Shown here: one piece after another, positions 34,736 to 46,212 of the stretch
How the letters are laid out: each line of letters starts with the position of its first letter
Position numbering within the stretch: the first letter of the stretch is position 1
Assembly (NCBI GenBank): GCA_026936325.1
Contig: JAPTHN010000152.1
Coordinates: forward strand, 496,001 to 560,000
Direction of reading: 5' to 3'
DNA: 64,000 bases
DNA from: Platynereis dumerilii
Taxonomy: Eukaryota > Annelida > Polychaeta > Phyllodocida > Nereididae
Position numbers and translations under genes: made by a program
Notes under the pieces: model-generated
Seen by the model: the letters and a program-made list of their open reading frames with translations, nothing else
The model's database searches: none
Told to the model about the DNA's origin: nothing

Positions 34736-34879
34736 TTGTAGGCTACTGTAATTGCCCCCCTCAAACACTTCTGTTGCATATATACCCGGCAACCGCCGCC
34801 TTGCCCCCCCCCATTAGTAATTGAACGTGGTGAAGTATTGCCCAATCAAAATCTCAAAACAAGGTTTTGCCTTGCGTAT

Positions 34880-36050
34880 TATGTAACACAGGCGATCATT
34901 TAGTCCATGTGGGACAGCATAGGCGATCCATTCAATCTCCACGTGACCTCAAGTTAATTACCTAATTCCTGTACCAATCACATGGGTGTACTCGCTTACT
35001 AGGGATATTGTATAAGGCCTGATAATGAACCCTACATCGCCTTCCGACAATCACCGCCTGCCTGCTGTTCGTCTTGCATATGGAAATATGCTCCCATCTA
35101 GTTGGGCTAGGGGCTGATGTAGGTTGGGCGTGCTGGCTGGGAACCTCTCATACGTGCTGTCTGTTTCTTCTGAGCTGACGACCATTATTGTATTGTATCA
35201 CGTAAAACCGAGGGTTGTCCGTTTTCTCCACAACGACAGCAGGTTCCCACACACCGCGAACTGGGTGTTGCGTCCTGACCTTTTGCCCAACATAGAGGTA
35301 TATGATTTGAGACATTTATTATTACTCCCTTTCGGGCGCGCTAGTCGGAAGTGGAATTTCTGGGCCTCTTGCCTGGTAAGTTGTTAGTCCCTGACCTGGT
35401 CTTGGTCTCTCAGGGAGTTTTTCACTCGACTGGTGATAGTGGTCTTGAGTTTACGCCCTAGCAGCAATTCTGCGGGGCTGGGCAGCCGATGCGATAGTGG
35501 TGTGGCGCGCAGATGTAGTAGGGCAAGATTGGCATCCGTACCAGTTTCTTTTGCCTTTGTCAGGGTCGCCTTCACTGTCTGTATCTGTCGCTCAATGAAG
35601 CCGTTCCCCTGGGGTCGCCTTGGGGATGATGTCGAATGGTCAAAACCCCATGATTTTGCAAACTTCCTGAATGCCTTGTAGTGTCGTATTGGGGTCTGTT
35701 ATCGCTCACCATAGTCATCATAGTCATAATCATCATAGTTTTGTTCAAGTGAGTGCACATTCTTCTTCTGTCTACAAACAGTTTCAAAAAATGTCCTCAC
35801 CCTTGGCTTTTGCCTCGACTTCTTTAAAGGAAAGTGTATTGACTTCTTTCTGACTCTGTGTGTGCGACTTAAGCATCTGTCTCTAATCTTCTCTGTGTTC
35901 GTGTAGGTAACATTTCTCAATGACCTGGGTAAGGGTCAAATCTTCAGACCACAATTTGTCCTTGAGCGCAGTGGATTTTACCCCAACTGACACTGCTTGC
36001 CTAACTGAACATCCAATGTAGTACCAGGAGTTGGATGTGGTGGTGGTTGT
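34880..36050 (-). mobile_element. Ty3/gypsy fossil with gag and integrase pieces
   Basis: Minus-strand pieces resemble a gypsy gag (DLTLTQVIEKCYLHEH), a post-gag linker (KKNVHSLEQNYDD) and an integrase C-terminal half (TKAKETGTDANLALLHLRAT, SPAELLLGRKLKTT). Polymerase is largely absent, so this is an internally deleted, broken copy with several breaks. The same fossil is at about 50806-51976 in copy 2, so it predates the segmental duplication. No LTR pair was recognised. Confidence 0.65.
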
Positions 36051-36072
36051 TGTGTTGACAAGGGAACGATGA

Positions 36073-36271
36073 ATGATGGAGGAGTTCATGTGGATTCTGT
36101 ATGATGGAGATTCCAGGAGGCAGAAGTGGTTACAGTGGTTCCTTGATGTGGCTGATGTCGATGCTGTTGGTGCCGTAGGTCTGGGTAGTATGGACACAGG
36201 CAGTTGGCGGCGGCCACTGCCAGCCTGTCTCGAGGTGTCTGCTGGCAGATGGAACTGGTGCTGGGGAGCAT
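36073..36271 (-). pseudogene. partial unit A of the tandem multicopy ORF
   Basis: The minus strand carries only the middle (proline- and Q-rich) part of the ORF seen in units B and C. It matches their CTGGCAGATGGAACTGGTGC and GGGGAGCATCT segments. Its ends are lost. Copy 2 equivalent: 51999-52197. Confidence 0.5.
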
Positions 36272-36496
36272 CTAATAGAAATGTATTTTATTTTTTATCA
36301 GAAGTGTATTTTCAGCTGAAGCTGAAGAGTTTATGCATTCTATCACTAATTTTTTTATAAAAATAAAATACTTGCTATGCTAATGGTAAACCAACTACTG
36401 CTGAATGCATTTGTAAATGTTAGAGAAAGACTAATGACTTATGAAAAAGAGATTGTAATGTTGTTGTGTGATGTGATGATGCAGCAAAGGGAAGAC

Positions 36497-37382
36497 ACCT
36501 CAGGAAGCACCTCCTTCGTGTTTCTTCTGCTCCTGCTTCTCCATCCTGGCTCTCTTCTCCTCTGCCAGCCACTCATCATAAGTTGAGTCACTGGTAGCAC
36601 GGCAGTACCACTTCCCGAAATACTGATGATGACGTGTCTCAGTGTTCCGTGGTTGTTCACACTTTGAGCAGGTCATCACCTCTGCCTTTCTCACATATTT
36701 CTACACGATGACTCCCTGTTTGGCCATCTTCATTTTGTGTCGCATATGGTAGCGCTGTTTTCTGGTCAGGATCTGGCAGAGGGGCGGGTACAGAAACAGA
36801 AGAGGGACCAGGATGTATAAGGATGAATCCAGCAGGCAGAAGTGGTTGTGCAGGCAGTGGTTGTGCAGGCAGAAGTGGTAATGCAGGCAAAATCGTTGCT
36901 CCCGTGATGTTGATGCTGTTGGTCGGGGGAGAATGGGCACAGGCATTCGACGCCGGCCAGTTAGAGTCTGTCCAGAGGTGTCTGCTGGCAGATGGAACTG
37001 GTGCTGGGGAGCATCTGCAGCTTGCCTGGTCAGGGAAGGGGCCACGGGGGACGGAATCACCTTTGCTGTCGCAGATGCTGCATGACCGTCTGCTCACGTT
37101 TCTTTGCGGTCTTGTACCACTGCGGCAAGGTGGTGTTATGATGTCGTGCAGCTGGATGGTTGTTGCACGAATGATGGTGGGGCAGTTCATCAACAACTTG
37201 ACGATGTTTCCGTATTCCCTGCAAATCAGACTCCACCTGGAAATGGTACGCCTCTGTTCCTTGACGGGTGACGGGTGGCAGTCATAGAGTCTTGAGATGC
37301 GGGCTTCCATGCAGTGGTTTGCGTCCGGCAACTGTGCAGGCCCTGCGTTTTCACCCAAGAAGCATCTGAAAGATGAAAGGAA
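36497..37382 (-). pseudogene. unit B of the multicopy ORF (helical domain, PQ-rich linker, Zn-ribbon-like end)
   Basis: The unit begins after an acceptor-like CTTTCAG and reads GENAGPAQLPDANHCMEARI, RTISRWSLICREYGNIVKLL, then MNCPTIIRATTIQLHDI. A proline/glutamine-rich linker leads to TRKQRYHMRHKMKMAKQGVI and then CSKCEQPRN with HHQYFGKWYCRA. CxxC plus WYC suggests a small zinc-binding end. Function unknown. I recall similar C-termini in repetitive invertebrate proteins thought to be mobile-element derived. In this copy the frame is interrupted. The copy 2 equivalent at 52423-53318 keeps a 186-codon C-terminal frame. Confidence 0.5.
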
Positions 37383-37659
37383 AATTTAAGGTTAGGCAGG
37401 AATAGCATCTAGGGGAGACTGCGGTTGGTGGTGACAGGATCAGATTGTCACATTGCGTAGCTGAAGCATGCAACTTGCAACTCTGGCAGTTTCTGCACAA
37501 CAAAAGGGGAGCAACATAAATCTATCCAGGAATATGAAATTTGGTAGCCTAATATTACATGATTTGAGACATTTATTATTACTCTTTTAGCAGGGCAGGA
37601 TGTCACACAATGGGGACAGGTTTTAATTTTCATAAAGAATATTTTCTAGTTAAAGTAAC

Positions 37660-38467
37660 CTTATGCAAATTAGGTCATCACCTCTGCCTTTCTCGCATAT
37701 CTCTTCACGACGACTCCCTGTTCGGCCAGCTTCATCTTGCGTCGCATGTGGTAGCGCTGTTTTCTGGTCAGTTCTGCTTCGGGTTCAGGCAGAGGGGCGG
37801 GTTGTGGTACAGAAACAGAAGAGGGACCAGGAACCGAAGGAAAGAGGAATGAGGGAGTTGGTTGCGGCTGCTGTACAAGGATGAATCCAGCAGGCAGAAG
37901 TGGTTGTGCTAACGCAGGCAAAAGCGGCTGCTCCCTTGATGTTGATGCTGTTGGTTGCGGGAGAATGGGCACAGGCATTAGACGCCGGCCAGTTAGAGCC
38001 TGTCCCGAGGTGTATGCTGGCAGATGGAACTGGTGCTGGGGAGCATCTGCAGCTTGCCTGGTCAGGGAAGGGGCCACGGGGGACGGAATCACCTTTGCTG
38101 TCACAGGTGGAGCCGATGCTGCATGGATTCCTTGCTGCAGGACCGTCTGTTCGCGTTTCTTGGCGGTCTTGTTGTTCCGCTGCAGCAAGGTGGTGTTGTT
38201 GATGTCGTGCAGCTGGAGGGTAGTGGCACGAATGATGGTCGGGCAGTTCATCAACAACTTGACGATGTTTGCATAATCTCTACAAATCAGACTCCACCTG
38301 GAAATGGTGCTCCTCTCTTTCGAAACGGGTGACGGGTGGCAGTCATAGAGTCGTGAGATTAGGGCTTCCATGCAGCGGTTTGCATCTGACCACTGTGCAG
38401 GTCCTGCGTTTTCACCTAAGAAGCATCTGAAAGACAAAAGAAAAATCGTTGGGCAGGAATAAAACAA
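37660..38467 (-). CDS. unit C of the multicopy ORF, 265-codon open frame
   Basis: An acceptor-like TTTTGTCTTTCAG precedes the conserved CFLGENAGPAQWSDANRCME. The helical segment SRWSLICRDYANIVKLLMNC and the linker ending RYHMRRKMKLAEQGVVVKRY follow. The frame stops right after KAEVMT, where unit B continues into the CxxC end, so this unit lacks the zinc-binding tail unless splicing supplies it. Copy 2 equivalent 53606-54403, also open and nearly identical. Retained open frames in both copies suggest recent duplication or constraint. Function unknown. Confidence 0.45.
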
Positions 38468-38497
38468 AAATGATATAGGGGAGACCGGGGCTGGTGG

Positions 38498-38800
38498 TTA
38501 CAGGGGCAGGTTGTCAAATTGTTTAGCTTTTAAAAGCATGAAACGTGTAACCCTGCCACTTTCTGCATAACAAAAGGGGAGAAACATAAATTTGAGATCA
38601 AATTTGCTTTTTGGACAAGAGTCGTTGATAAAGTCACAATCAGTTTCAGCAGCAATAATATCATCAAGAGCAGTAAAGTCATCTAGATTCCCGTTTCTGG
38701 CGTTAAAATCCCCAACAAGCAGCAGTGATACATTATTAAGCTTTGATACAATTTGCATGCAATCATCATATCCAAAAAGTAATACTTCTGAGGTTTCCGG
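38498..38800 (-). pseudogene. LINE endonuclease fragment
   Basis: The frame contains NNVSLLLVGDFNARNGNLDD, the GDFNA motif of LINE endonucleases, with an acidic follow-on. It stops without the SDH motif. Copy 2 equivalent 54433-54730. The AT-rich sequence up to 39000 resembles a LINE 3' UTR. Confidence 0.7.
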
Positions 38801-39022
38801 AGGGACATATTATTATTATATCATTTATTCGCCACATAGTAGCATACAATTTAACATAAAAGTATAAATTAATTAAAAAGTGGTAAAAACAAGCATAAAA
38901 GAAAATAAAATAAAAAATAAAATGAGGTAACTAAAAATCTCGAACGAAAAATTACACTAATCATCCCACACAGAGACTTTCAATAATAACATTATATTCC
39001 TTTTTACTAAGTGGAGACTCAC

Positions 39023-41140
39023 TCCTTCATGATAATGACACCTCTTACAATGCTGTCATGAGCTACATCTTCCTCGTTAAAACTATCCAACCAAGGAGCA
39101 GCATCAAACTCTGCTCCATATTACAATTTAACATGCCCTGTCTACAAGTCGACCGCTATTTGCTGCCACCTAGGGTGCAAAATTCGCTAGCTCCTGTGAG
39201 CGGTCAACAGAATTTCGATCTCTAGAAGAAACCAGGACAGTGTGGAAGAAACCAGGACAGTTTCATCATTTAGTGATGGTCTAGTTTATTTCCAAAAACT
39301 CTGCAAATGTCTAATCTGACTTTGGTTGGCTTCAATTTTAAGCAGGCAGCTTGTAAATACCAAAATAAGTTGGAACTATTTTTTATCATGGAGAATGTAT
39401 ATATTGTAGCTCACATATATTGCCAGTATAGAGGGGGCCACTTGTAGCATGGACTAGACATTTTGCTGAGTGTAACACGGCTTTTATGAAATTGTGAATT
39501 ATATTGTTGTCCAAGTTATTAAATCTCCATAAAGTAACAGAATAAATACGAATGAGCATTTTTGATATCACAAAGCAAAAACATTGGCTTTGTTTGGACA
39601 TGTGAATAAGTGAGAATGCATTCTTTTTGGACCCTTTTCTGACCACAATTTAACATGCACTAAATGGCATAAGTAGATTGAATATCATCAAACTTCTGAT
39701 GAGTAAAATCATCCCTTTCACAGGCAATGTGTATGCTAAAGTTTCAAAACTTTCTTTTTGTCTCATGATTTCCAAACATTTTCATTCAAAGCAGTGGACT
39801 GGATATTTGCCAGCAACCATGCTTTGTGAAAGTAGTTTGGCGTAGTAATATGGACAGCTGTTGTGCGACCTGATCTGGTGATCTGTCCAAAACAGATCAA
39901 ATTATTGGTGACCCAATTCGACAGTAACATGCCTATAATTCAAACCAAGCCTAGATCTTGATACAATAGCATTTCGAAGATGGATGATATTACAAGATTA
40001 TCTGATCTCAGATTTTTCACAAAAAATTTATGAAACCTCTGGTGAAATACCATATCAAGTGGCATACAATCTCCATTAAATGGAAGAAATCTACTATGGG
40101 TTATGTCACAAAATGAGCAAGAAATTCCAATGGCCACTGTAGATGCCGTGGAGCGGCAAACATATCCAGAAGTAGTCGTCCCAAATCAGCAATGCTATTT
40201 CAATGGAGAGAGAGGTTCCTTTGCATCACAATATGATGCACCCTCTGCCACTCTAATGTGGCAAATGTACATGTAAAATGTAAATGTAGGAATTTTTTAG
40301 GCAGTAGAAATTGGCTTTCCTTTGCTACAAACTTAGTGGATGTGATGAAATTTACACTGACAATGCCATTTTCCAAAATGAAAAAATTTTTGCTGCCACT
40401 TATAAGCAATAATTACTCATTTATCAGGTCATGCCAATGTATCTTTTGCATTGGGTGTACTCACTTATTTGGTAGCACTTTTCCCTTTTCATATTTGTCA
40501 GTTAAAAATAGTTGATTGCATATCTTTCAAAGTTTACACGTACATTCTGCAAGGTCTAGGCTATATCATATCATGAACTTGGTGGATTATTTCACTTGAG
40601 TGTTGAGCTCTGAGCAAATTAATCCAGGAGTCACAGGGGTGTACTCATTTACTGGGGATACTGTATATATGATCATGAAATGCTAGAGAAAAGTGATTAT
40701 AGAATAGGAATTCCAAAATAGCCAAGAGCTTGAGCTGGAAGCATTACACACTATAAGAAATTAAATGTTAATTTGAGCAGCATTATTGTCAAAAAGTATG
40801 GATGGTTAGCTTGACTAGACAGGAGCATAATTTTCATGAAAAAAGGGGGGGGACACGCGGTGACACAGTAGGAATCGGCTGTCGGATCCGCGAATAAACA
40901 GTCAGTCAGGATTTCTTACATCGAAGAATTCCAACTTTGGTGCGAAGTGGTACCTTGCCCGAGCAGAAAGGAGTAGAACATGTCTCTCAGAACTTCTCCC
41001 TTCCAAACTTACTCCAAGGGCCATAACCACAAGACATTTTGATTTTACACTAAGTAAATATATTTATGTCCCCCCGGGGTAAAATGTGTAGGCGGGACAT
41101 GTCCCCCCATCCCCCACTCAATTACCCCCTTCAATTACCC
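39023..41140. other. no supported gene; includes 39631-39963, the second part of duplication copy 1
   Basis: Bases 39023-39630 are absent from copy 2. Bases 39631-39963 match 54970-55066 plus 59985-60269. The uninterrupted CAGGCAATGTGTATGC at 39721-39736 is the empty site for the insertion in copy 2. Near 40637 GGTGTACTCATTTACTGGGG recalls 34985-35010. No protein-like frame is supported. Confidence 0.6.
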
Positions 41141-41224
41141 CCATGTGACTAAGGCTCGATGTTTTGTATTTGTGCGCTCAGTAGGCTACTTAATACAGAA
41201 GAAGAATACAACAATGAGGGGAAG

Positions 41225-41360
41225 GATTAAAATGGCTGATAAAGAGATTTACACTGAAAATTTAGGATTCCCCGCCTGGCGTTTGAACCCATGCAAGCAA
41301 AGACATTCAGTGGATCAGGCACCTAAGCCACTTTGCCACCTAGCTGTTTGCTTCTGTCTC
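41225..41360 (-). mobile_element. tRNA-derived SINE fragment
   Basis: On the minus strand GGTGGCAAAGTGGCTTAGGT resembles a tRNA A-box region, and GCATGGGTTCAAACGCCAG is a B box at about the right spacing. The body and tail limits are uncertain, and no target duplication was found. It belongs to a different family from the 9314 SINE. Confidence 0.6.
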
Positions 41361-42246
41361 TTCCTTTCTTCGATCCCTGTGTATTTTTTGGTAATTCATT
41401 TAACATGAGCGGATCAAACTGATTTTAAGTTATATATATATATATATATTATTTTATTCACAACGGCATATCAACAAGATACATGTGTGATGATGAAATA
41501 GACAACTACAAAGGAAGACAGAAGATATATATTATACAACAGAGAGGGATAGTTACTATAAACTATGTCTAAAAAAGAACAATGAGATACAAATTAAATA
41601 GATCAAAATTGATAAAATAACATTAATACTGTGATAAAAAAGCACCATTTTGATAGTTATACATCCATGAACTAAAATCAAACACAATGATAGCGATGCA
41701 TAATTAATTAATTCAGTGTCAATCAAGAATTTTATAAGTAATTTGAAAATTTTTAATTCTGCTAGTTAGTGGGAGTTACGTTGTAATTTTTACTTAGACT
41801 CCCATTGTTTTTGTATTGTTCACATGTTGTTCTTTTGAATAAATCAAATCAAATCAATGCATGTAATGGAATAAATTATGAACTAAAATCAACCACAATG
41901 ATAGTGATGCATGTAATGGTATAAATTACAGTAAAAGGATAACTTGGCACAGCGATATTTAAAGAGAATGTATATACAAAATACTAGGTGCATATATTCA
42001 CTTTAGCAGCCATCGGCTTCAATAATCAGCAAAGCACCACAAATTTAGAGCACCACATTGGACATACAATTAAATATCATCACAAAGCATATATACACAG
42101 TCACCATGACAACAATAGCTATGCAAATATATATACAAAAGGAACAATATACTGCCATGTCATGCAAGTACCACACGTTCAGTGCCTATGGCCACTCGCG
42201 ATTTGTGCAATGTTTATATAATTAGAAGATAGACATAAGGTCTTGT

Positions 42247-45200
42247 TTAGACAATGTTATCAGTTTTCAAGATATTAGCTAAAAATTTTGCAAGTCCAAA
42301 ATTCACTTCAGAGCTTTTGTCAGTCAGTATACGTAGAAACTGCTCATTTTGATGAAGCACAAGAAAATTATCAATGTGCTGAGAGGCAATTACAAAAAGA
42401 TCGGATCTAAGAGAGCTCCACTTTTCACAAATCATGAGGCAATGGAATTCATCTTCAATCATATTCAAGTTACATCTTTTACATACACGTTCGTCTGCCA
42501 CAACGTATGGCCGTTTGTGCCTACCTAGTTCTATGTGAAGGTTATGAGAACTTAATCGGAATCTGGCAATACTCTGATAGAGACATTTTGGGAGATTGAT
42601 GTTTAGGTATGGCTCAAGACGAAGGTCTTTCTTAAATAATTTATATGTTCTAAGCTTTGGGTTTTTACAACTGTCGTTTACTTCAGCTAGCATTTTTATT
42701 TGTGCTTGTTCATATAAATTTGACACTAATCTATTTACATTGGCATCATCATTGATATTTTGATTTTGATTTCCCGAGATCTGTTGAACCCTTACGAGCC
42801 AGCAAGGCTGTTTCTTTACCAGTAATGATTTCTGTATTTCATAACACTCATTAAGCAGAATGGGACAATTGCCCAATCTTAACCTTTCCAAGTATTTTAC
42901 AGCAGATACCTGTTGTCTGCAAAGTAGAGGAAAACGTCCAGTGTCAGCTAGCACTGCTACAGTGGAGGTTTGAAGTCTGACACCAAGAAGATTTTTCAAA
43001 AACTGCAGTTGGATTTTCTCCAGGACAGCTATTTCTTTCATTGAGAACCATATTTCGCTGTGATAATCCAGAATAGGCATAATATGAGAATCAAACATTT
43101 TGAGATAGACTTTTGCTGGGAGATATCCAACAGTCGATTTCACACGCTCTTTGAGTGCATGCATTGCCTTTTGCGCCTGAGTTGCGAGATGGTCATGCAT
43201 TTTTTCATAAATTTTGCCTGTGCTACTGATAATATGTCCCAGATATTTATACGACTCAACTACCTCTATACTATCACCATCTATTGAAAAGTCATAAGAA
43301 GTGTCATTTGTTGCCTTGCGTCTACTTGGCTGTACTACCATTATTTTACTTTTTTCTGAGTTGATCAACAAGTGCCATTTCCTACAGTAAGATGCAAGGT
43401 TATCTAACAATTTCTGCATTTCCGATGCACTGCCAGAGACTAGCACAAGGTCATCTGCATATAGAAGATGAGTGAATACAACATTGTTGATTTTAATACC
43501 ACTGCTTTTGTCCAAGTATTCATTCATATCGGATAGAAATAAGTTAAACAGTTTAGGACTGACAATACCACCCTGGAGAACACCGTGGGTACTATCAATA
43601 TTTGATCCAAGTTGACCCTGCCATCTAACTCTAGCACCTGATTTAGAAAACATGCTTTGAATCACATTTAACAACCTGCCTCCATAACCCTTTTTAATTA
43701 ATTTGTAATACAGGAAAGTGCGGTTTACAAAGTCGAATGCCTTGGAAAAGTCAACAAAAGTAATGAACAGTGGTTTTTTCTTGTGCTTGTGGTAAGACAT
43801 TAATGTGTCTATAATAAATACATTGTCACTGGTTCTACACCCTTTACAGAACCCAAATTGGTATGGATCAACAGAATTTGTTGCTTCCTCCTGAAAAACT
43901 AGTCTTGTATTGACAATTGATTCGAAAATCTTTCCCATACACGCCATTAAAGTTAATTTGCGATAATTATCTGGTTCACTCTGACTGCCTTTTTTATGCA
44001 AGGGCTGGATAATTCCTTCTGCCCATTTATCAGGGTAAATACCTTTCTCCCAGATATAGTTAAACGTTATAGTCAGAGGCTCTGTTAGATAATCACAGAG
44101 ATATTTATAGAACTCATTACTTATACCATCAATTCCAGGAGCTTTACCAGATTTAAGATGCCTAAGTTCAGTTTCTACCTCATGCATGGTGATAGGGGCA
44201 TCAGTGATAAATGAAGTAACATGTGGCATACTGTTGTATGAATTCATGAAATGCTCTACTTCATTTAAAAATTGCATGTCAAATTTCTCCTGAGCAACCA
44301 CTGGTGGAGACTGAATGCCTGAGAAGTAAGTCTCAAATGCATTTAGGGTTATATTAGTGGTGAATGTGACTGTATTATTTCTTTTTAAACTCTCCCAAAA
44401 TTTCCAGTATTCCTGAGGATTATTAATTTCAATAGTACTTAACTCTGTCTTTATACTATTCTGATATACTCGTTTCTTTCTTTGCAAAGTCGAACGATAT
44501 TCCCTTTTTAAAGAGTTGTATTCCACAAAGTTAATTGAAGAGTTTAAATCATGCTTCGAGAAATCATTGACTTTTCGTTTAAGAGACTTGCATTCAGTAT
44601 CGAACCATTCATTCTTTGGAAATGTATCGGAGGCTGCCCTCAGATATTTCTTCTTAAAATTTTTTGAAATGGCCGATTCTAGTAAGCTATATAGTTCAGT
44701 GACAGCTTTGTCTACACCTGTATTGGAAACAATACAATCCATGAATGTGTCATAAAGTGACAAACATTGGACATCCGTCAATGTTGGCATTAAATTAGCT
44801 GCTTTTTGCAAATCAAATTTATATCTATAAAATTTCATATTTGAAGCCCGTAGAGAGTCGTGTACACTTGACTTGGAAGTTTGAGCCAACTCATCAGAGT
44901 TGATGAGTTTTAAAGAAAACAACAGGGGCTTATGGTCTGAATCACTGTTAAGAGGGTCAATACTAAAATCACATAGGTTCTGATAAATCTGTGCATCGCA
45001 TATTAGATAGTCAATCAAACTTTTACCATTTGCAGTGTAACAAGTAAAGGTCCCTGTGCTTCTATTCCTATCAAAATAGCCATTCATAATTCTCAAGTCA
45101 CTCGACTTGCATAGCTCTAGCAGCTCCTTCCCGTAACGGTTTACCTTACTGTCATCAGAGTATCGTTCATAATCTGGAAAAGTAAGCAATGAGGATTCAC

Positions 45201-46212
45201 AGTAATTGGCAATTAGACTATGTTTATCATTTCCGAGTGTGGTTGAGAAGTCTGACATTCTACCAGTACGAGCATTGAAGTCACCACATATAGCAACACT
45301 ACCAATTTGGCTAAAATGTGTAATGTCATCCTGTATCAAGTGAAATGCATTGTTATCCTGAAAGCTAGAAATTGTTGATGAAGAGTCCAAAGGAGGAATA
45401 TAGATAGCAGCAAGATATAGATCGGAGCAATTATTTTGCTTAATTTTCAGCCAAACAGCAAAGTCACTCTTTCTAGCAATACTAACGATACCATCTTCGC
45501 AAAATTTAGCCCTTACTAACACTCCTATACCTCCAGCTGGTTTGCGAGCACGTCGATGCTGAAATTTCCTTTGAAAGTGGAAATACGTATGGTTTTTCAA
45601 AGTAGGTTTATAACTGTCTAACTTCATTGTTTCTAGAAAGAGTACAACATCATAATCTCCTATATACTCAAGAAATTCTTTGTTATTTAGTTTATCTCCT
45701 AGACCTTGAATATTCCATACCATTATAGTTAATTTTATGTCATTTTTACCTTCAGCAACTACATGATCAGAAATGCTAATTGAATTGACACTCTGTGTTA
45801 TCACATCGTCGACCCCACAATTATCGCAAACATCTGAACTTGGTATTATTTCGTCAGAGATTCTGGATAAATCATTAAAATCAACCGTCTCATCTGTGTA
45901 CAAATTTTGTGTTAGGACTTCATCAGAAATGTTGTTAATCGTGTTATCACGAACCATTAATGAGTTCGCACATTGCCCATCAGCATTCGTTTCAACTTGA
46001 CTAATTTTTACATGGTTTACCAGAAGATCAGTTACATCTGAATCCAGAATATAATCAATAACATTATCTTTATCAACATCATGAATCTCAGTACTGACAA
46101 CCTTGTCATGAATATTTTTAACAATGTCTGATTCAATTTGGTTAACAATCATGTTTACATTGTAATCACTATTTGCACAAACGACACGAGTAGCAGGCAG
46201 CACACTAAACAC
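42247..46212 (-). CDS. LINE ORF2: endonuclease, reverse transcriptase, zinc-knuckle-like end
   Basis: 1,321 codons, uninterrupted. Residues 1-160 are acidic with no known domain. An exonuclease-endonuclease-phosphatase domain runs from about 162 to 430: VWNIQGL (167-171), CGDFNARTG and SDSDHK (His near 427). The reverse transcriptase spans about 650-960, with FVDFSKAFDFVNR, GVLQGGIVSPKLF and YADD at 918-921. A late CX2CX9HX4C cluster (CKRCNLNMIEDEFHCLMIC) precedes the C-terminus. It would nick the target and prime cDNA synthesis there. There is no ATG at its 5' end: the frame opens after a TGA a few bases upstream, GTG at 46212 overlaps the ORF1 stop (46207-46205), and the first in-frame ATG is codon 21. 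All catalytic motifs seen are intact. Confidence 0.92.
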   Translation of the reverse strand: MFSVLPATRVVCANSDYNVNMIVNQIESDIVKNIHDKVVSTEIHDVDKDNVIDYILDSDVTDLLVNHVKISQVETNADGQCANSLMVRDNTINNISDEVLTQNLYTDETVDFNDLSRISDEIIPSSDVCDNCGVDDVITQSVNSISISDHVVAEGKNDIKLTIMVWNIQGLGDKLNNKEFLEYIGDYDVVLFLETMKLDSYKPTLKNHTYFHFQRKFQHRRARKPAGGIGVLVRAKFCEDGIVSIARKSDFAVWLKIKQNNCSDLYLAAIYIPPLDSSSTISSFQDNNAFHLIQDDITHFSQIGSVAICGDFNARTGRMSDFSTTLGNDKHSLIANYCESSLLTFPDYERYSDDSKVNRYGKELLELCKSSDLRIMNGYFDRNRSTGTFTCYTANGKSLIDYLICDAQIYQNLCDFSIDPLNSDSDHKPLLFSLKLINSDELAQTSKSSVHDSLRASNMKFYRYKFDLQKAANLMPTLTDVQCLSLYDTFMDCIVSNTGVDKAVTELYSLLESAISKNFKKKYLRAASDTFPKNEWFDTECKSLKRKVNDFSKHDLNSSINFVEYNSLKREYRSTLQRKKRVYQNSIKTELSTIEINNPQEYWKFWESLKRNNTVTFTTNITLNAFETYFSGIQSPPVVAQEKFDMQFLNEVEHFMNSYNSMPHVTSFITDAPITMHEVETELRHLKSGKAPGIDGISNEFYKYLCDYLTEPLTITFNYIWEKGIYPDKWAEGIIQPLHKKGSQSEPDNYRKLTLMACMGKIFESIVNTRLVFQEEATNSVDPYQFGFCKGCRTSDNVFIIDTLMSYHKHKKKPLFITFVDFSKAFDFVNRTFLYYKLIKKGYGGRLLNVIQSMFSKSGARVRWQGQLGSNIDSTHGVLQGGIVSPKLFNLFLSDMNEYLDKSSGIKINNVVFTHLLYADDLVLVSGSASEMQKLLDNLASYCRKWHLLINSEKSKIMVVQPSRRKATNDTSYDFSIDGDSIEVVESYKYLGHIISSTGKIYEKMHDHLATQAQKAMHALKERVKSTVGYLPAKVYLKMFDSHIMPILDYHSEIWFSMKEIAVLEKIQLQFLKNLLGVRLQTSTVAVLADTGRFPLLCRQQVSAVKYLERLRLGNCPILLNECYEIQKSLLVKKQPCWLVRVQQISGNQNQNINDDANVNRLVSNLYEQAQIKMLAEVNDSCKNPKLRTYKLFKKDLRLEPYLNINLPKCLYQSIARFRLSSHNLHIELGRHKRPYVVADERVCKRCNLNMIEDEFHCLMICEKWSSLRSDLFVIASQHIDNFLVLHQNEQFLRILTDKSSEVNFGLAKFLANILKTDNIV

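Larger units (their letters stand above)
33852..39022. repeat. segmental duplication, copy 1 (main block)
   Basis: About 5.17 kb is nearly identical, in direct orientation, to 49761-54957, apart from scattered substitutions and small indels. It contains LINE endonuclease scraps, a minisatellite, a Ty3/gypsy fossil and tandem units of a multicopy ORF. Homology breaks at GTGGAGACTCAC and resumes at 39631-39963 (copy 2: 54970-55066 and 59985-60269). The true duplicated unit is therefore about 33852-39963, with a 600-bp indel near 39023-39630. Confidence 0.92.

Noticed and set aside
36823-38332. plus-strand frames of 100-154 codons, also at 52746-54268
   Set aside because: They lie antisense to the conserved multicopy ORF, are low-complexity reflections of its PQ-rich linker, and lack any conserved motif.
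39140-39170. second CTCF-like match (CACCCTAGGTGGCAGC on the minus strand)
   Set aside because: Single degenerate match with no supporting context.
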